Of a DNA stretch of 64,000 nucleotides, positions 14,897 to 23,611 are shown piece after piece. Position numbers and translations under genes: made by a program. The stretch covers positions 124,001 through 188,000 of the forward strand of contig NZ_KE150423.1 of the NCBI RefSeq assembly GCF_000411295.1, written 5' to 3'. The notes under the pieces are model-generated. The model was given only the letters and a program-made list of their open reading frames with translations, ran no database searches and was not told where the DNA came from. This stretch comes from Paenisporosarcina sp. HGH0030 (GTDB lineage Bacteria > Bacillota > Bacilli > Bacillales_A > Planococcaceae). Each line of letters begins with the position of its first letter. The first letter of the stretch is position 1.

Positions 14897-15400
14897 ATGG
14901 AAATTCGTAAATTGACAGGTGAAGATGCGTTTAAATATTGGGAGTTAAGATTGGAAGCATTGCAGCAAGATCCTGATGCTTTTGCAACGACTTACGAAGA
15001 TGCAATCGCCCGTAAAAATCCAGTGGAGCGAGTAGCAAACAATCTAGAGGCAGTAGGAAGTTCGACACTAGGAGCATTTATCGATAATGAATTGGTTGGT
15101 GTGATGACCGTATCAGGTGAAGGAGCTTCCAAACTACGCCACCGAGTGAACTTGTTGGCTGTCTATGTGACCCCTCGAGTACGTGGTAAGCAAATCGGAA
15201 AGGTGTTATTGGAAGCGACGATTGATCATGCAAAGACTTGGCAGGGGGTAGAAAAAATGAATTTAACGGTTGTATCCTCTAATGGAGCTGCCATTCGGTT
15301 GTATGAAAAAGTCGGGTTTAAAACTTTCGGTCAAGAGCATCATGCAATGAAATCAGATAATAGATATGTGGATGAATTGTATATGAGCCTCAAGTGGTAG
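14897..15400 (+). CDS. GNAT-family N-acetyltransferase
   Basis: A 167-residue single-domain GNAT. The N-terminus IRKLTGEDAFKYWELRLEALQQDPDAFATTYED is typical of a common Bacillus subgroup. The acetyl-CoA loop is VYVTPRVRGKQIGKVLL and the C-terminal VSSNGAAIRLYEKVGFKTFG is intact. The start follows AAAGGGG, 12 bp after the PaiB-like gene, so the two are probably co-transcribed, like paiA-paiB but in reversed order. It is not clearly PaiA itself. The substrate may be a small amine or protein N-terminus. Confidence 0.88.
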   Translation: MEIRKLTGEDAFKYWELRLEALQQDPDAFATTYEDAIARKNPVERVANNLEAVGSSTLGAFIDNELVGVMTVSGEGASKLRHRVNLLAVYVTPRVRGKQIGKVLLEATIDHAKTWQGVEKMNLTVVSSNGAAIRLYEKVGFKTFGQEHHAMKSDNRYVDELYMSLKW

Positions 15401-15409
15401 GTGATTAAA

Positions 15410-15889
15410 GTGACTAATTTAGAACGGGCTATTCAATTAAGAGAAAATGGGCATGCTCTGGAAGCATTGGTTATATTAAAGAGTTTATTATTGAATGACT
15501 CAAATAATCCAGCTATTCTCTACCAATGTGCATGGGCTTGCGACGTCCAAGGCATGGAAAGAGAAGCGGTTCCATATTATGAACAAGCACTTGATAATGG
15601 ATTGACAGGACACGAGAGAGAAGGAGCTTTTGTTGGACTTGGCAGTACTTATCGCGTGATTGGAGAATACGCTAAATCACGGAACGTATTTGAAAAAGGA
15701 ATGGCTGAATTTCCGGAAAATAAAGCAATGCCGGTGTTTTTTGCTATGACGTTACATAATTTAAAAGAATATGAACTTGCTATGGAAACATTGCTATGCG
15801 TGGTATCAACCACAACTCGAGATAAAGACATCGAACGATATGTAAATGCCATTCGTTTCTATAAAGACAAATTAAATAAAACTTGGTGA
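15410..15889 (+). CDS. Tetratricopeptide-repeat protein
   Basis: A 159-residue all-helical protein with TPR-like repeats. RAIQLRENGHALEALVILKSLLLNDSNNPAILYQCAWACDVQGMEREAVPYYEQALDNGL forms nearly two units, and YRVIGEYAKSRNVFEKGMAEFPEN forms a third. Such small TPR proteins are usually protein-interaction scaffolds. I choose GTG 15410, six bases after GGTGAT; GTG 15401 directly abuts the previous stop. It lies in the paiB-GNAT-TPR-Nudix-dipeptidase run. No specific role is visible. Confidence 0.8.
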   Translation: MTNLERAIQLRENGHALEALVILKSLLLNDSNNPAILYQCAWACDVQGMEREAVPYYEQALDNGLTGHEREGAFVGLGSTYRVIGEYAKSRNVFEKGMAEFPENKAMPVFFAMTLHNLKEYELAMETLLCVVSTTTRDKDIERYVNAIRFYKDKLNKTW

Positions 15890-15895
15890 TATGAC

Positions 15896-16498
15896 TTGGA
15901 ACATGAACTTCTGACAGTCTTTAATGAAAAGCATCAAAAGGTCGGGGAAAACACGAGAGCTTTTATTCATCAAGAGGGGCTATGGCATGAGACATTTCAT
16001 TGCTGGTTTGTCCAACAGATTAATGGAGTGCCGCACCTCTATTTTCAACAAAGAAGTAATGCCAAAAAAGATTTCCCAGGCCTTTTTGACATAACAGCTG
16101 CTGGGCATCTCCTTGCTACTGAAACGGTAAACGAAGGAATCCGAGAGGTGAAAGAAGAGCTCGGTGTTAATCTTAGTATGGAAGACCTTCGACCCATCGG
16201 CATTTTGAAAGACAGTATTGTGCTAAGGGATTTTATTGATAATGAATTTGCACACACGTATGTCTATATAATGGTAGGCGGTAGTCCTTACTTCCATTTA
16301 CAGGAAGAAGAAGTCAGTGCCATTTATTCAGCACCTATTTCTGAAGTGGTAAGGTTATACGAGCGTGAAGTTGATCAAATATCTTTGGGGTGCATACTAT
16401 CAATTGATAAAGATCGATTAGAAATCAAGGTGTCACTTGAAGACTTCGTACCTCATGGCGGTGACTATATGAAGCAAGTCTTGAAGGGAATCCGATAA
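15896..16498 (+). CDS. Nudix hydrolase, IDI/YfcD-like
   Basis: A 200-residue Nudix protein. The Nudix box AGHLLATETVNEGIREVKEELGV is present but one residue shorter between the first Glu and REV than the textbook pattern, as in isopentenyl-diphosphate-isomerase-like members. The N-terminus EHELLTVFNEKHQKVGENTRAFIHQEGLWHETFHCWFV fits that branch as well. Initiation appears to be at TTG 15896 after GGTGAT. It is the fourth gene of a tight run. Its nucleotide or diphosphate substrate is unknown. Confidence 0.85.
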   Translation: MEHELLTVFNEKHQKVGENTRAFIHQEGLWHETFHCWFVQQINGVPHLYFQQRSNAKKDFPGLFDITAAGHLLATETVNEGIREVKEELGVNLSMEDLRPIGILKDSIVLRDFIDNEFAHTYVYIMVGGSPYFHLQEEEVSAIYSAPISEVVRLYEREVDQISLGCILSIDKDRLEIKVSLEDFVPHGGDYMKQVLKGIR

Positions 16499-16510
16499 AG
16501 GAGGCATAAT

Positions 16511-17455
16511 ATGAAAGTAATCGATTTACATTGTGATGTTCTCTATAAATTGTCGATAATGGATGAATTACCTCCATATGAAATTGCAGACTGTCTGCAA
16601 GCGAATAAAAACAGATTGATTGCTGGAGAAGTCCAAGTGCAGTTTTTTGCCATATTCATTTCTCCTGAAGTGCCTCAGAATGAAAAGTTTATGGCTGCCC
16701 TTCGTCAGATTGAATTGTTCCATACACACGTGCTTGCACCGAATCCAGAAATTGTCCACATTACAGATTGGACCCAGATTGAACATCTCGGAGAGAATGA
16801 AATCGGTGCTGTGCTGACACTTGAAGGTGCAGATGCATTTGGCGAAGACCTTGGCAAGTTGAGCGCTTTGCTGGATGCAGGGGTGAAGCTTGTAGGGCTT
16901 ACATGGAATCATGCGAATGCATTGGCGAATGGAGCGGATGAACCATCCCATTTAGGCTTGACGCCATTTGGGTACGAAGTGGTGGAAATGTTGAATGAAC
17001 ATAATGTTTTAATCGATGTATCCCATTTGAACGAACAGTCATTTTGGGATGTGGTTGCACAAGCGAAACACTCAATTGCCAGTCATTCGAATGCAAGAAG
17101 CCTTTGTGACCACCCGCGGAATTTAACCGATGAACAAGCCGAAGCATTGGTCGAAAAGGGAGGACACATCCACGTCGTGTATTATCCACCGTTTATCCAC
17201 AATGAGGGGAATCCAGTTACTCTTGAACACTTGATGCAACACCTTACTCATTTCTCGAAGTTAGTAGGTGTTCAGCATTTGGGACTTGGCTCAGATTTTG
17301 ATGGCATTAGTGTGTTTGTCGAAGGTTTGTGTGATGCGAGTGATACACAAAATGTGGTTAATATTTTAAGTAGACATTTTACGGAAGAAGAGGTTCGGGG
17401 GATTACCTCAAACAATTTCAAAAACTATATTCAAAAAGTGATTGCTACCAGTTAG
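16511..17455 (+). CDS. Membrane dipeptidase (peptidase family M19)
   Basis: A 314-residue enzyme of the renal dipeptidase family. Binuclear zinc ligands are recognisable: HCD at residues 7-9, the bridging Glu in TLEGADAF, His in IDVSHLNEQSFW and His in IASHSNAR, with GLGSDFDGI near the C-terminus. Members hydrolyse dipeptides, including those containing D-residues. Bacterial forms are cytosolic despite the name, and no signal peptide is present here. The start follows AAAGGAGG, 12 bp after the Nudix gene. No specific transcription terminator is obvious directly after it. Confidence 0.92.
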   Translation: MKVIDLHCDVLYKLSIMDELPPYEIADCLQANKNRLIAGEVQVQFFAIFISPEVPQNEKFMAALRQIELFHTHVLAPNPEIVHITDWTQIEHLGENEIGAVLTLEGADAFGEDLGKLSALLDAGVKLVGLTWNHANALANGADEPSHLGLTPFGYEVVEMLNEHNVLIDVSHLNEQSFWDVVAQAKHSIASHSNARSLCDHPRNLTDEQAEALVEKGGHIHVVYYPPFIHNEGNPVTLEHLMQHLTHFSKLVGVQHLGLGSDFDGISVFVEGLCDASDTQNVVNILSRHFTEEEVRGITSNNFKNYIQKVIATS

Positions 17456-17552
17456 CAGTCACTTTTTTGTATGTAAAAACACATGCGGTGAAACTTTTAA
17501 CCATTTCACCCGTATTAAAGAGGAGAATACATCTAAGAAATGAGGAGTTCAA

Positions 17553-19220
17553 ATGGGATTAACTTTCCTTTATAGCATCATCATTGCAATCGTTGTTGCA
17601 GTTCTAATTATGCCGCTGACATTGCCTAAAGAAAAACGCAAAGAAATTGCCGCTGGAATTATTGGAACTGCAATTGGGTTGGCAATTATAATCTTCACAT
17701 TCTATTACGTAACGAATATAGATCGAAATCTATCTGCTCTTTGGCCGCTTGCCATTTTGGCGACAGGTCTTGGCGTATTTTCAGCAACAGGTAAAGAACG
17801 TCAAATTAAAGGAGTACTTTTCCTTGCTTCCCTTGTATTTGGGGGCTACATGTTAAGCGCTTTGTTGTTTAATGCAGATGAAAAATTCGATTCCGCAAAA
17901 ATGAAGCAAGAAGTTGAAATCGAAGCCTTTGATGAAAAGGAAACGCCTGCAAGTGTTCCACCAAAATTTGCACGCAATAAAATGAAAAAAGCATTCGGTC
18001 AAGTACCGAATACGAGTTACTACGAATTAGGCAGATTGCAAATTCAAAAAGTGGATGATGCCTTTGTTTACATTGCACCAGTTGAGTTTTCCGGTTTCTT
18101 TAAATGGGTGAATGGGGACACCACCCCAGGATATTTCATGATGAGTGCAACCGATTCAACGGACAATCCGAAGTTTGTAAAAGCAGAAATGTCGTATACA
18201 CCATCATCATTCTTCCAAAAAAATGTTGCACGCCATTTACGTCTGGAGTTGCCAGAAACAATTTTCCATGGTGACATGCAGCTTGAAATTGATGACGAAG
18301 GTAAGCCGCATTATATCCGTTCATTCGGGAAGTTCGTATCTGCACGTAATGGTTTTGAGGTAACAGGAGTAGCTGTGGTGAATCCACAATCCGGTGACGT
18401 CAAAACGTATGCATTGAACGAAGTCCCTGACTTCATTGATGGAGCTGTATCGCCAGAAGTGGTGAGTTTGCAAAATAGTTATTTCGGAAACTACGTTCAT
18501 GGATTCTGGAACAGTAAGTTTGGTAAAAAAGATGTGAAGCTCCCTTCCGATGAAGGAACAGAAGCGAATGTCAGCCCTGTTTTTAATGAGAATGGGGAAA
18601 TGTATTACTTCACTGATTTCACAAGTCCAAAAGAAGGCGTGGATTCCATGCTTGGGTATTCATTAACGGATGCACGAACAGGCGAAGCCACTTATTATAC
18701 AGGTAATATGGAAGAGTCCTATATGGATTCATATGGTGCACTTCAAATCGTTGAAAAGAAATTCATCGAGAAAAAATGGTTTGGTGAGATGCCCATTCTG
18801 TACAATTTCTACGGGGAAGCAAGTTGGTTGACTCCGGTTCTTGATGCCAATGGATTTTTGCAAAACTACTTTATCGTGTCTGCGGCAAATCCCGAAATTT
18901 CCGCTTTTGCCAATACACCAAACGAAGCATTGAAGTTGTATAAAACAGCATTGCAACGTGGTGGCAGCAGTGTAGATGGAAGTTCTAGTTCAGAGGAAGC
19001 TACAACTACCGGTAATGTCGAGCGCGTCTACAAAGAACGAGTAGGAGATTTCACACTTGTTTCGTTCATGTTAACGGACGGTACCAATTACTTAGTATCC
19101 ACAGAAGTGGAGCCTTTGGCGGTCTACTTGAAAGAGGGAGATCAAGTGAACGTGACTTATTTGAATACTGGCGAAATGTTCTTGCCTGTTAAAGAAATGA
19201 AGATAACCGGATTGGAATAA
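17553..19220 (+). CDS. Large membrane-anchored protein of unknown function
   Basis: I do not recognise this 555-residue protein. The N-terminus has four hydrophobic segments (about 3-23, 32-53, 61-78, 86-106). A long soluble domain (110-480) is rich in beta-type segments and aromatic residues, with motifs such as YFMMSATDSTDNPKFVKAEM. A Ser-rich linker (GGSSVDGSSSSEEATTT, about 475-492) precedes a short C-terminal domain. The soluble part would face outside or inside depending on topology, which I cannot fix. It has its own start region (AGGAG) and a strong terminator, so it is a single-gene unit. Confidence 0.8.
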   Translation: MGLTFLYSIIIAIVVAVLIMPLTLPKEKRKEIAAGIIGTAIGLAIIIFTFYYVTNIDRNLSALWPLAILATGLGVFSATGKERQIKGVLFLASLVFGGYMLSALLFNADEKFDSAKMKQEVEIEAFDEKETPASVPPKFARNKMKKAFGQVPNTSYYELGRLQIQKVDDAFVYIAPVEFSGFFKWVNGDTTPGYFMMSATDSTDNPKFVKAEMSYTPSSFFQKNVARHLRLELPETIFHGDMQLEIDDEGKPHYIRSFGKFVSARNGFEVTGVAVVNPQSGDVKTYALNEVPDFIDGAVSPEVVSLQNSYFGNYVHGFWNSKFGKKDVKLPSDEGTEANVSPVFNENGEMYYFTDFTSPKEGVDSMLGYSLTDARTGEATYYTGNMEESYMDSYGALQIVEKKFIEKKWFGEMPILYNFYGEASWLTPVLDANGFLQNYFIVSAANPEISAFANTPNEALKLYKTALQRGGSSVDGSSSSEEATTTGNVERVYKERVGDFTLVSFMLTDGTNYLVSTEVEPLAVYLKEGDQVNVTYLNTGEMFLPVKEMKITGLE

Positions 19221-19224
19221 TAGA

Positions 19225-19258
19225 AAGGCTGTCTCGATGAATTCGAGACAGCCTTTTA
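19225..19258. terminator. Bidirectional terminator
   Basis: AAGGCTGTCTCG pairs with CGAGACAGCCTT between convergent genes, with A and T tracts on both sides. Confidence 0.85.
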
Positions 19259-19259
19259 C

Positions 19260-20204
19260 TTATTTATCTCTTGTTTTTAATATGGCCATCTGCTTTTCGT
19301 CACGCATTTGCGCAAGTTCATCAATGGTTGAACGGCCGTAGGATTCGCGAGATTTAGTCGATAGGCGGGAAATAGTTTCCTCATCCATTTTGAGATTTCC
19401 TTGTGCATCCCAGCTCTTTTCCATGGTCGGACCGAGATGGCGCATGAATGATTCCATACCACCCTGACCACCACCTAGATGCATTCCGAGCATCGGTCCG
19501 GTTGCTGCCCATCTTAACCCGATTGAATCTTTGACGATTTCGTCCACATCTTCCATTGCAACTACGCCTTCATCAACTAAATACATAGCTTCCCTCAGCA
19601 TAGCAAACTGCAATCGGTTCGCTACAAAACCAAAAACTTCTTTTTGGATATGTTGTGGGGCTTTGCCCAGTGTTTTGTAAAACACGAGCGCATCTTCTAC
19701 TGCTTCATTTGATGTGAATTGACCTGGTACGACTTCAACTAAAGGCATTACAAGTGGAGGATTGAATGGATGGCCAATTAACATGCGGCTCTTGTCCTTC
19801 ATGAATGCCGAAATATCACTTGCAGGGATTGTTGAAGAAGAAGACAGTAATAAAGTATGTGCTTCCACATACTTTTCGATTTCAGCGAAGAGTTCCTGTT
19901 TCAGAGCCAATTTTTCAGGTCCATTCTCCTGAAGCACTGCTGCCCCCGTTACGGCTTGTTGTAAGTTGGATGTAAGAGTCAAACGTGATTCAAAACCTGT
20001 TGCCGGCAGGTTGAGTAAAGTTAACGTAGAGCCAATTGAATTGAAATGCTGTTCTGATACTTCGTTCAAATCTGGCCTAGGATCGTATAATCTTACCGTC
20101 AATCCGTGTGCTAAAAATAAAGTTGCCCACGAAAGTCCAATCGTTCCTGCCCCAATTACTGTCACGGGGTCGAAGCGTTGTAAATCACTATGTATGCACG
20201 TCAT
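19260..20204 (-). CDS. 3-hydroxyacyl-CoA dehydrogenase family protein (carnitine/gulonate dehydrogenase-like)
   Basis: A 314-residue protein with an N-terminal NAD-binding fold (VTVIGAGTIGLSWATLFLAHGLTVRLYD, about residues 14-41) and a C-terminal 3-hydroxyacyl-CoA dehydrogenase helical domain. The signature LIGHPFNPPLVMPLVEVVPG and the GLRWAATGPMLGMHLGGGQGGM block resemble the L-carnitine and L-gulonate dehydrogenase branch more than fatty-acid beta-oxidation enzymes. It is a monocistronic leftward gene starting after TAGGAGGATG. An SDR gene lies divergently nearby, which may hint at catabolism of a hydroxy acid, but the substrate is uncertain. Confidence 0.85.
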   Translation of the reverse strand: MTCIHSDLQRFDPVTVIGAGTIGLSWATLFLAHGLTVRLYDPRPDLNEVSEQHFNSIGSTLTLLNLPATGFESRLTLTSNLQQAVTGAAVLQENGPEKLALKQELFAEIEKYVEAHTLLLSSSSTIPASDISAFMKDKSRMLIGHPFNPPLVMPLVEVVPGQFTSNEAVEDALVFYKTLGKAPQHIQKEVFGFVANRLQFAMLREAMYLVDEGVVAMEDVDEIVKDSIGLRWAATGPMLGMHLGGGQGGMESFMRHLGPTMEKSWDAQGNLKMDEETISRLSTKSRESYGRSTIDELAQMRDEKQMAILKTRDK

Positions 20205-20295
20205 GGCTCATCCTCCTAGTTTTAACTAAAACCATGTTATCATATTTAAATAGTTCTATTGTGTGAATTTTGTGAATGAGTAGAGGATGTGGACG

Positions 20296-20391
20296 ATGAT
20301 GAGTTTTGGTGGCGTTCCCGAGTGGTTTTACATATTAGCATTTGCCGTGGTCATAGGAATTGTTGTATTCACGGAATGGTGGACTCGTTGA
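20296..20391 (+). CDS. Small single-pass membrane protein, 31 aa
   Basis: A short frame, MMSFGGVPEWFYILAF then VVIGIVVFTEWW then TR, encodes one hydrophobic helix flanked by Trp residues. AGAGGA lies about 9-12 bases upstream, and an alternative in-frame ATG is at 20287. Codon content and the clean membrane-helix pattern support a real microprotein. It sits 28 bp before the SDR gene, with which it may be co-transcribed. No family is recognised. Confidence 0.45.
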   Translation: MMSFGGVPEWFYILAFAVVIGIVVFTEWWTR

Positions 20392-20419
20392 ATTATAGTG
20401 TGAAAGAAGGTTTTCAATC

Positions 20420-21154
20420 ATGAATCAAGCACAAGTCGTTATTGTAACTGGCGCTTCACAAGGCATTGGACGCGGAATTGCGGAAGCTTATGTGGCAAAA
20501 GGTGCACAAGTAGTTCTGGCTGATGTGAAAGAGAAGCTAGGTAAAGAAGTGAGCAAACAGCTTGTTGGCAGTGTTTTTGTTAAAACAGATGTAAGAAAAG
20601 AAGCCGACATCAAAAATTTAATGCAAGAAACATTAAAAAAATTCGGTCGTATCGATATTTTGATTAATAATGCAGGGAAGAGCAACTTCAAACCATTATT
20701 CGATTTATCGATAACGGAGTGGGATGAAGTTATCAACACGAATTTACGCAGTGTCTTTTTGTGTTCACGTGAAGCCGCAATGCAAATGCGTCAGCAGGAA
20801 AGTGGAGGTTCAATCGTCAATATCGCTTCTACGCGCGCAACCATGTCCGAACCGAATTCAGAAGCATATGCGGCAACAAAAGGTGGAATCGTCGCTATCA
20901 CTCATGCGCTCGCAGCATCTCTTGCGGAGCATCATATAACGGTGAACGCAATATCTCCAGGCTGGATAGAGACAGGGGATTACAACGAACTTCGAGATGT
21001 TGACCACAAACAGCATCTCTCTGGGAGAGTGGGCAAGCCATCAGATATAGCCAAAGCATGTCTGTATTTAACCGATCCTCAAAACGATTTTGTCACAGGC
21101 ATTAATTTGGTTGTGGATGGTGGCATGACGCGCAAAATGATTTACGAACATTAA
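20420..21154 (+). CDS. Classical SDR-family oxidoreductase
   Basis: A 244-residue classical short-chain dehydrogenase. It shows the TGASQGIGRGIA cofactor loop near residues 11-22, INNAGKSNF, the catalytic Ser in IVNIAST, and the Tyr-x3-Lys motif in AYAATKGG. The C-terminal FVTGINLVVDGGMTRKM is intact. In contrast to the SDR at 6.7-7.5 kb the whole catalytic set is present. It resembles glucose or ribitol dehydrogenase-like enzymes, but the substrate cannot be assigned. The next gene, a Nudix hydrolase, follows after 24 bp with AGAGGAGG and is likely in the same transcript. Confidence 0.9.
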   Translation: MNQAQVVIVTGASQGIGRGIAEAYVAKGAQVVLADVKEKLGKEVSKQLVGSVFVKTDVRKEADIKNLMQETLKKFGRIDILINNAGKSNFKPLFDLSITEWDEVINTNLRSVFLCSREAAMQMRQQESGGSIVNIASTRATMSEPNSEAYAATKGGIVAITHALAASLAEHHITVNAISPGWIETGDYNELRDVDHKQHLSGRVGKPSDIAKACLYLTDPQNDFVTGINLVVDGGMTRKMIYEH

Positions 21155-21178
21155 GTTGGATGTAAGAGGAGGTTTATT

Positions 21179-21598
21179 ATGTTTCATTGGAAAGGTGCCG
21201 CGGGTGTGTGCATCAATGAAAACAATCAAATATTGATGGTGTTGCAAGCTGCACCAGATGAAGAGCCGAAATGGACGATTCCTTCAGGCGGAATCGAAGG
21301 TAGGGAGACGTATGAGGAAGCTTGCATACGAGAGTTCGAAGAAGAAACTGGTTTGACTGTTGAAATTGTGTCGAAACTTCAGGACAAAAACGGAGTGAAT
21401 GCACAGTATGGGATTTCTTATGATTTGCAATACTTTTTGGTGGAGCAAGTAAGTGGGGAGTTGACCTTGCAGGACCCTGATGATTTTATTTTAGAGATAG
21501 CCTGGAAATCTGCCGATGAATTGGATTCGTTAGAAATGAGTTATCCCGAGGACGTGGCGTTCTTGAAGGAACTGCTGGTTAAGGCGACTGAAAGTTGA
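21179..21598 (+). CDS. Nudix hydrolase
   Basis: A 139-residue single-domain Nudix protein. The box GGIEGRETYEEACIREFEEETGL conforms to G-x5-E-x7-R-E-x2-E-E-x-G. The N-terminal WKGAAGVCINENNQILMVLQAAP is the usual first strand pair. The substrate is unknown (NTP, sugar-nucleotide or other). Directly after its stop lies a 21-bp tandem repeat that is non-coding. Confidence 0.9.
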   Translation: MFHWKGAAGVCINENNQILMVLQAAPDEEPKWTIPSGGIEGRETYEEACIREFEEETGLTVEIVSKLQDKNGVNAQYGISYDLQYFLVEQVSGELTLQDPDDFILEIAWKSADELDSLEMSYPEDVAFLKELLVKATES

Positions 21599-21616
21599 AT
21601 TAGGAGATAATTGGTT

Positions 21617-21700
21617 AGTTGCCCCTATAAGGTGGAAAGTTGCCCCAATATGACCAAGAGTTGCCCCTATAACACCAAAAGTTGCCCCAATAACTTCAAA
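21617..21700. repeat. Tandem repeat, four 21-bp units
   Basis: Four back-to-back 21-bp units each begin AGTTGCCCC and continue with (T/A)ATAA or AATATG and a variable A-rich end (starts 21617, 21638, 21659, 21680). Units alternate CCCCTATAA and CCCCAATAA. They lie between the Nudix stop and the proS terminator and would encode nothing with a start codon. The exact two-helical-turn period suggests phased binding or simple slippage expansion. Confidence 0.85.
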
Positions 21701-21710
21701 TGATGACATG

Positions 21711-21745
21711 AAAAAAGCCTTCCCAACCTAGCAGGGAAGGCTTTT
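21711..21745. terminator. Terminator of proS (bidirectional)
   Basis: AAAAGCCTTCCC pairs with GGGAAGGCTTTT, with A and T tracts on either side. Confidence 0.85.
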
Positions 21746-21753
21746 CACTACTT

Positions 21754-23184
21754 TTAATACGCTTTTGCCCAGTAAACCATCTTGTCAGCTGGTTTTTCGC
21801 AGCAAACGCATGTATCGCTTAACTTTTCTTGTTCAAATGGGATGCAACGTGACGTCGCGGAAGTTTCTTCTTTAATGAACTCTTCACATGCCACATCTCC
21901 ACACCACATGGCTTTGATGAAGCCTGGTTTTTCAACCAGCACACGCTTGAAATCTTCAAATGATTTCGCGACAGACGTGTGTTCTTCCCTATGAGACAAG
22001 GCTTTGTTGAACAAATTGTTCTGAATGTCTTCAAGTAATCCCGTCAGTTTAGCTTCCAGCTCATCCGCAGACACCACAATTTTCTCACCAGTGTCACGTC
22101 TAACCAGCACGACTTGACCTTGCTCTATATCTTTTGGTCCAACTTCCAGGCGAATTGGAATTCCTTTCATTTCATACTCATTGAATTTCCAACCTGGTTT
22201 TTTGTCCGATGCATCTATACCGACTCGCGCACTGCCAGATAAGCGCTCTTTTAGGTCGTACGCATAATCCAATACACCTTCTTTATGTTGTGCAATCGGC
22301 ACAATCATCACTTGTGTAGGTGCAATTTTTGGAGGCATGACAAGGCCGCGATCGTCACCGTGCACCATAATCATGGCCCCGATAATACGAGTAGTGAATC
22401 CCCATGATGTTTGGTGGACATATTGTTGCTTGCCTTCTTTATCTAGATATTTGATATCGAATGCTCGGGCAAAGCCATCTCCGAAATGATGTGAAGTGCC
22501 GGATTGCAAAGCTTTTCCGTCATGCATCAATGTTTCAATCGTATACGTGGATTTCGCTCCGGAAAATTTCTCTTTATCCGTTTTCTGCCCTTTCACGACA
22601 GGGATAGCAAGCCACTCTTCACATAACTGTGCGTATTCATCCAACATGCGGATGGTTTCAACTTGTGCATCCTCATCTGTCGCGTGTGCAGTATGTCCTT
22701 CTTGCCATAAGAACTCTAGCGTGCGTAAAAACGGGCGTGTCGTTTTCTCCCAACGGACAACGTTCGACCATTGGTTATATAGCTTAGGCAAGTCACGGTA
22801 AGAATGAATGATATTGCTGAAATGCTCACAAAATAATACTTCTGAAGTTGGTCGTACACATAAACGTTCAGCTAATTTCTCGTCTCCACCATGCGTCACC
22901 CATGCGACCTCAGGTGCAAATCCTTCTATATGGTCTTTTTCTTTTTGCAATAAAGATTCTGGAATGAACAGTGGCATATAGACATTTTCATGGCCGGTTG
23001 CTTTAATACGTGCATCCAGCGCTTCTTTTACATTGTCCCAGATTGCGTAACCATAAGGACGGATAATCATCGAACCTCGCACGCTTGAATAATCGGCCAG
23101 TTCCGCTTTCGTCACAACATCCGTAAACCACTGAGCGAAGTCTTCATCCATCGCCGTCACACTTTGCACAAACTCTTTTTTCAT
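21754..23184 (-). CDS. proS: Prolyl-tRNA synthetase, archaeal/eukaryotic-like short form
   Basis: A class II aminoacyl-tRNA synthetase of 476 residues. The short form lacks the 180-residue editing insertion of the classical bacterial ProRS (about 565 residues). Motif 1 lies near [16 protein letters not shown]. Motif 2 is in [14 protein letters not shown]...[32 protein letters not shown], and motif 3 in FGDDRG-like [11 protein letters not shown]. The C-terminus carries the Cys-rich, zinc-type extension ([20 protein letters not shown]). The start is ATG 23184 after AAAGGGGTG; the GTG at 23193 is part of that site. Expression is controlled by a proline T-box upstream. Confidence 0.95.
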   Translation of the reverse strand: MKKEFVQSVTAMDEDFAQWFTDVVTKAELADYSSVRGSMIIRPYGYAIWDNVKEALDARIKATGHENVYMPLFIPESLLQKEKDHIEGFAPEVAWVTHGGDEKLAERLCVRPTSEVLFCEHFSNIIHSYRDLPKLYNQWSNVVRWEKTTRPFLRTLEFLWQEGHTAHATDEDAQVETIRMLDEYAQLCEEWLAIPVVKGQKTDKEKFSGAKSTYTIETLMHDGKALQSGTSHHFGDGFARAFDIKYLDKEGKQQYVHQTSWGFTTRIIGAMIMVHGDDRGLVMPPKIAPTQVMIVPIAQHKEGVLDYAYDLKERLSGSARVGIDASDKKPGWKFNEYEMKGIPIRLEVGPKDIEQGQVVLVRRDTGEKIVVSADELEAKLTGLLEDIQNNLFNKALSHREEHTSVAKSFEDFKRVLVEKPGFIKAMWCGDVACEEFIKEETSATSRCIPFEQEKLSDTCVCCEKPADKMVYWAKAY

Positions 23185-23206
23185 TGAAAACACCCCTTTA
23201 TTGTTG

Positions 23207-23275
23207 TTTATCGTACATTTGCGCTAGCTGCATATTCCACAAGAGCCAACAAGAAAATCATTATTAAAAGTTGCC
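23207..23275. repeat. Shortened copy of the dispersed repeat inside the proS leader
   Basis: The 47 bp at 23207-23253 (from TTTATCGTACATTTGCGC to AGCCAACAAG) match 56559-56605 at about 40 of 47 positions. It is followed by ATTATTAAAAGTT, like the ATTAAAAGTTAACA end of the longer copies. It looks like an internally deleted element lying between the T-box terminator and the proS start. Confidence 0.6.
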
Positions 23276-23289
23276 TAATAAACAAAAAA

Positions 23290-23505
23290 GCTCTGCAACA
23301 AACGAGGGACCATGTCTCCATGGCGGTACCACCCTCATTTGAAGCAAAGCTTCACACTCATACATGTTAACGACTGTCGCCGCGAATATCTTTCGAGATC
23401 GAACTCAAAGGTAGGTTCAAGAAGTGGTCTTTAGGAGTCTTTCACCGTACAACTCCCTCTCTAAAAAAACACACGTTTCTTTACTGGTCCTTCTCAACGT
23501 TGTTT
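23290..23505 (-). promoter_or_regulatory. T-box leader (tRNA-Pro responsive) of proS
   Basis: Read leftwards, the leader has a stem I with a GGTG-type bulge, a specifier loop GAA-CCT-ACC (CCU proline codon, 23413-23415), and the highly conserved T-box core GGGTGGTACCGC at about 23324-23335. It then has a terminator hairpin GAGGGACCATG-like with a T run. Uncharged tRNA-Pro pairing with the specifier and T-box stabilises the antiterminator and lets transcription into proS proceed. Confidence 0.92.
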
Positions 23506-23611
23506 AACTATTTCTGTGATTATATCGGGTAAAGTTTTAAAGTGTCAACAAATTTATTTTGGGCTCATGTGATATAATGAGCCAATGAAACATTATGAAA
23601 AGAGGCGCACT

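Noticed and set aside
16568-17189. Several long antisense frames in the dipeptidase gene
   Set aside because: They overlap a well-conserved enzyme gene and have no initiation signals.
21617-21700. CRISPR-like array or coding Cys heptad peptide
   Set aside because: The units are contiguous without spacers and there is no start codon, so neither reading holds.
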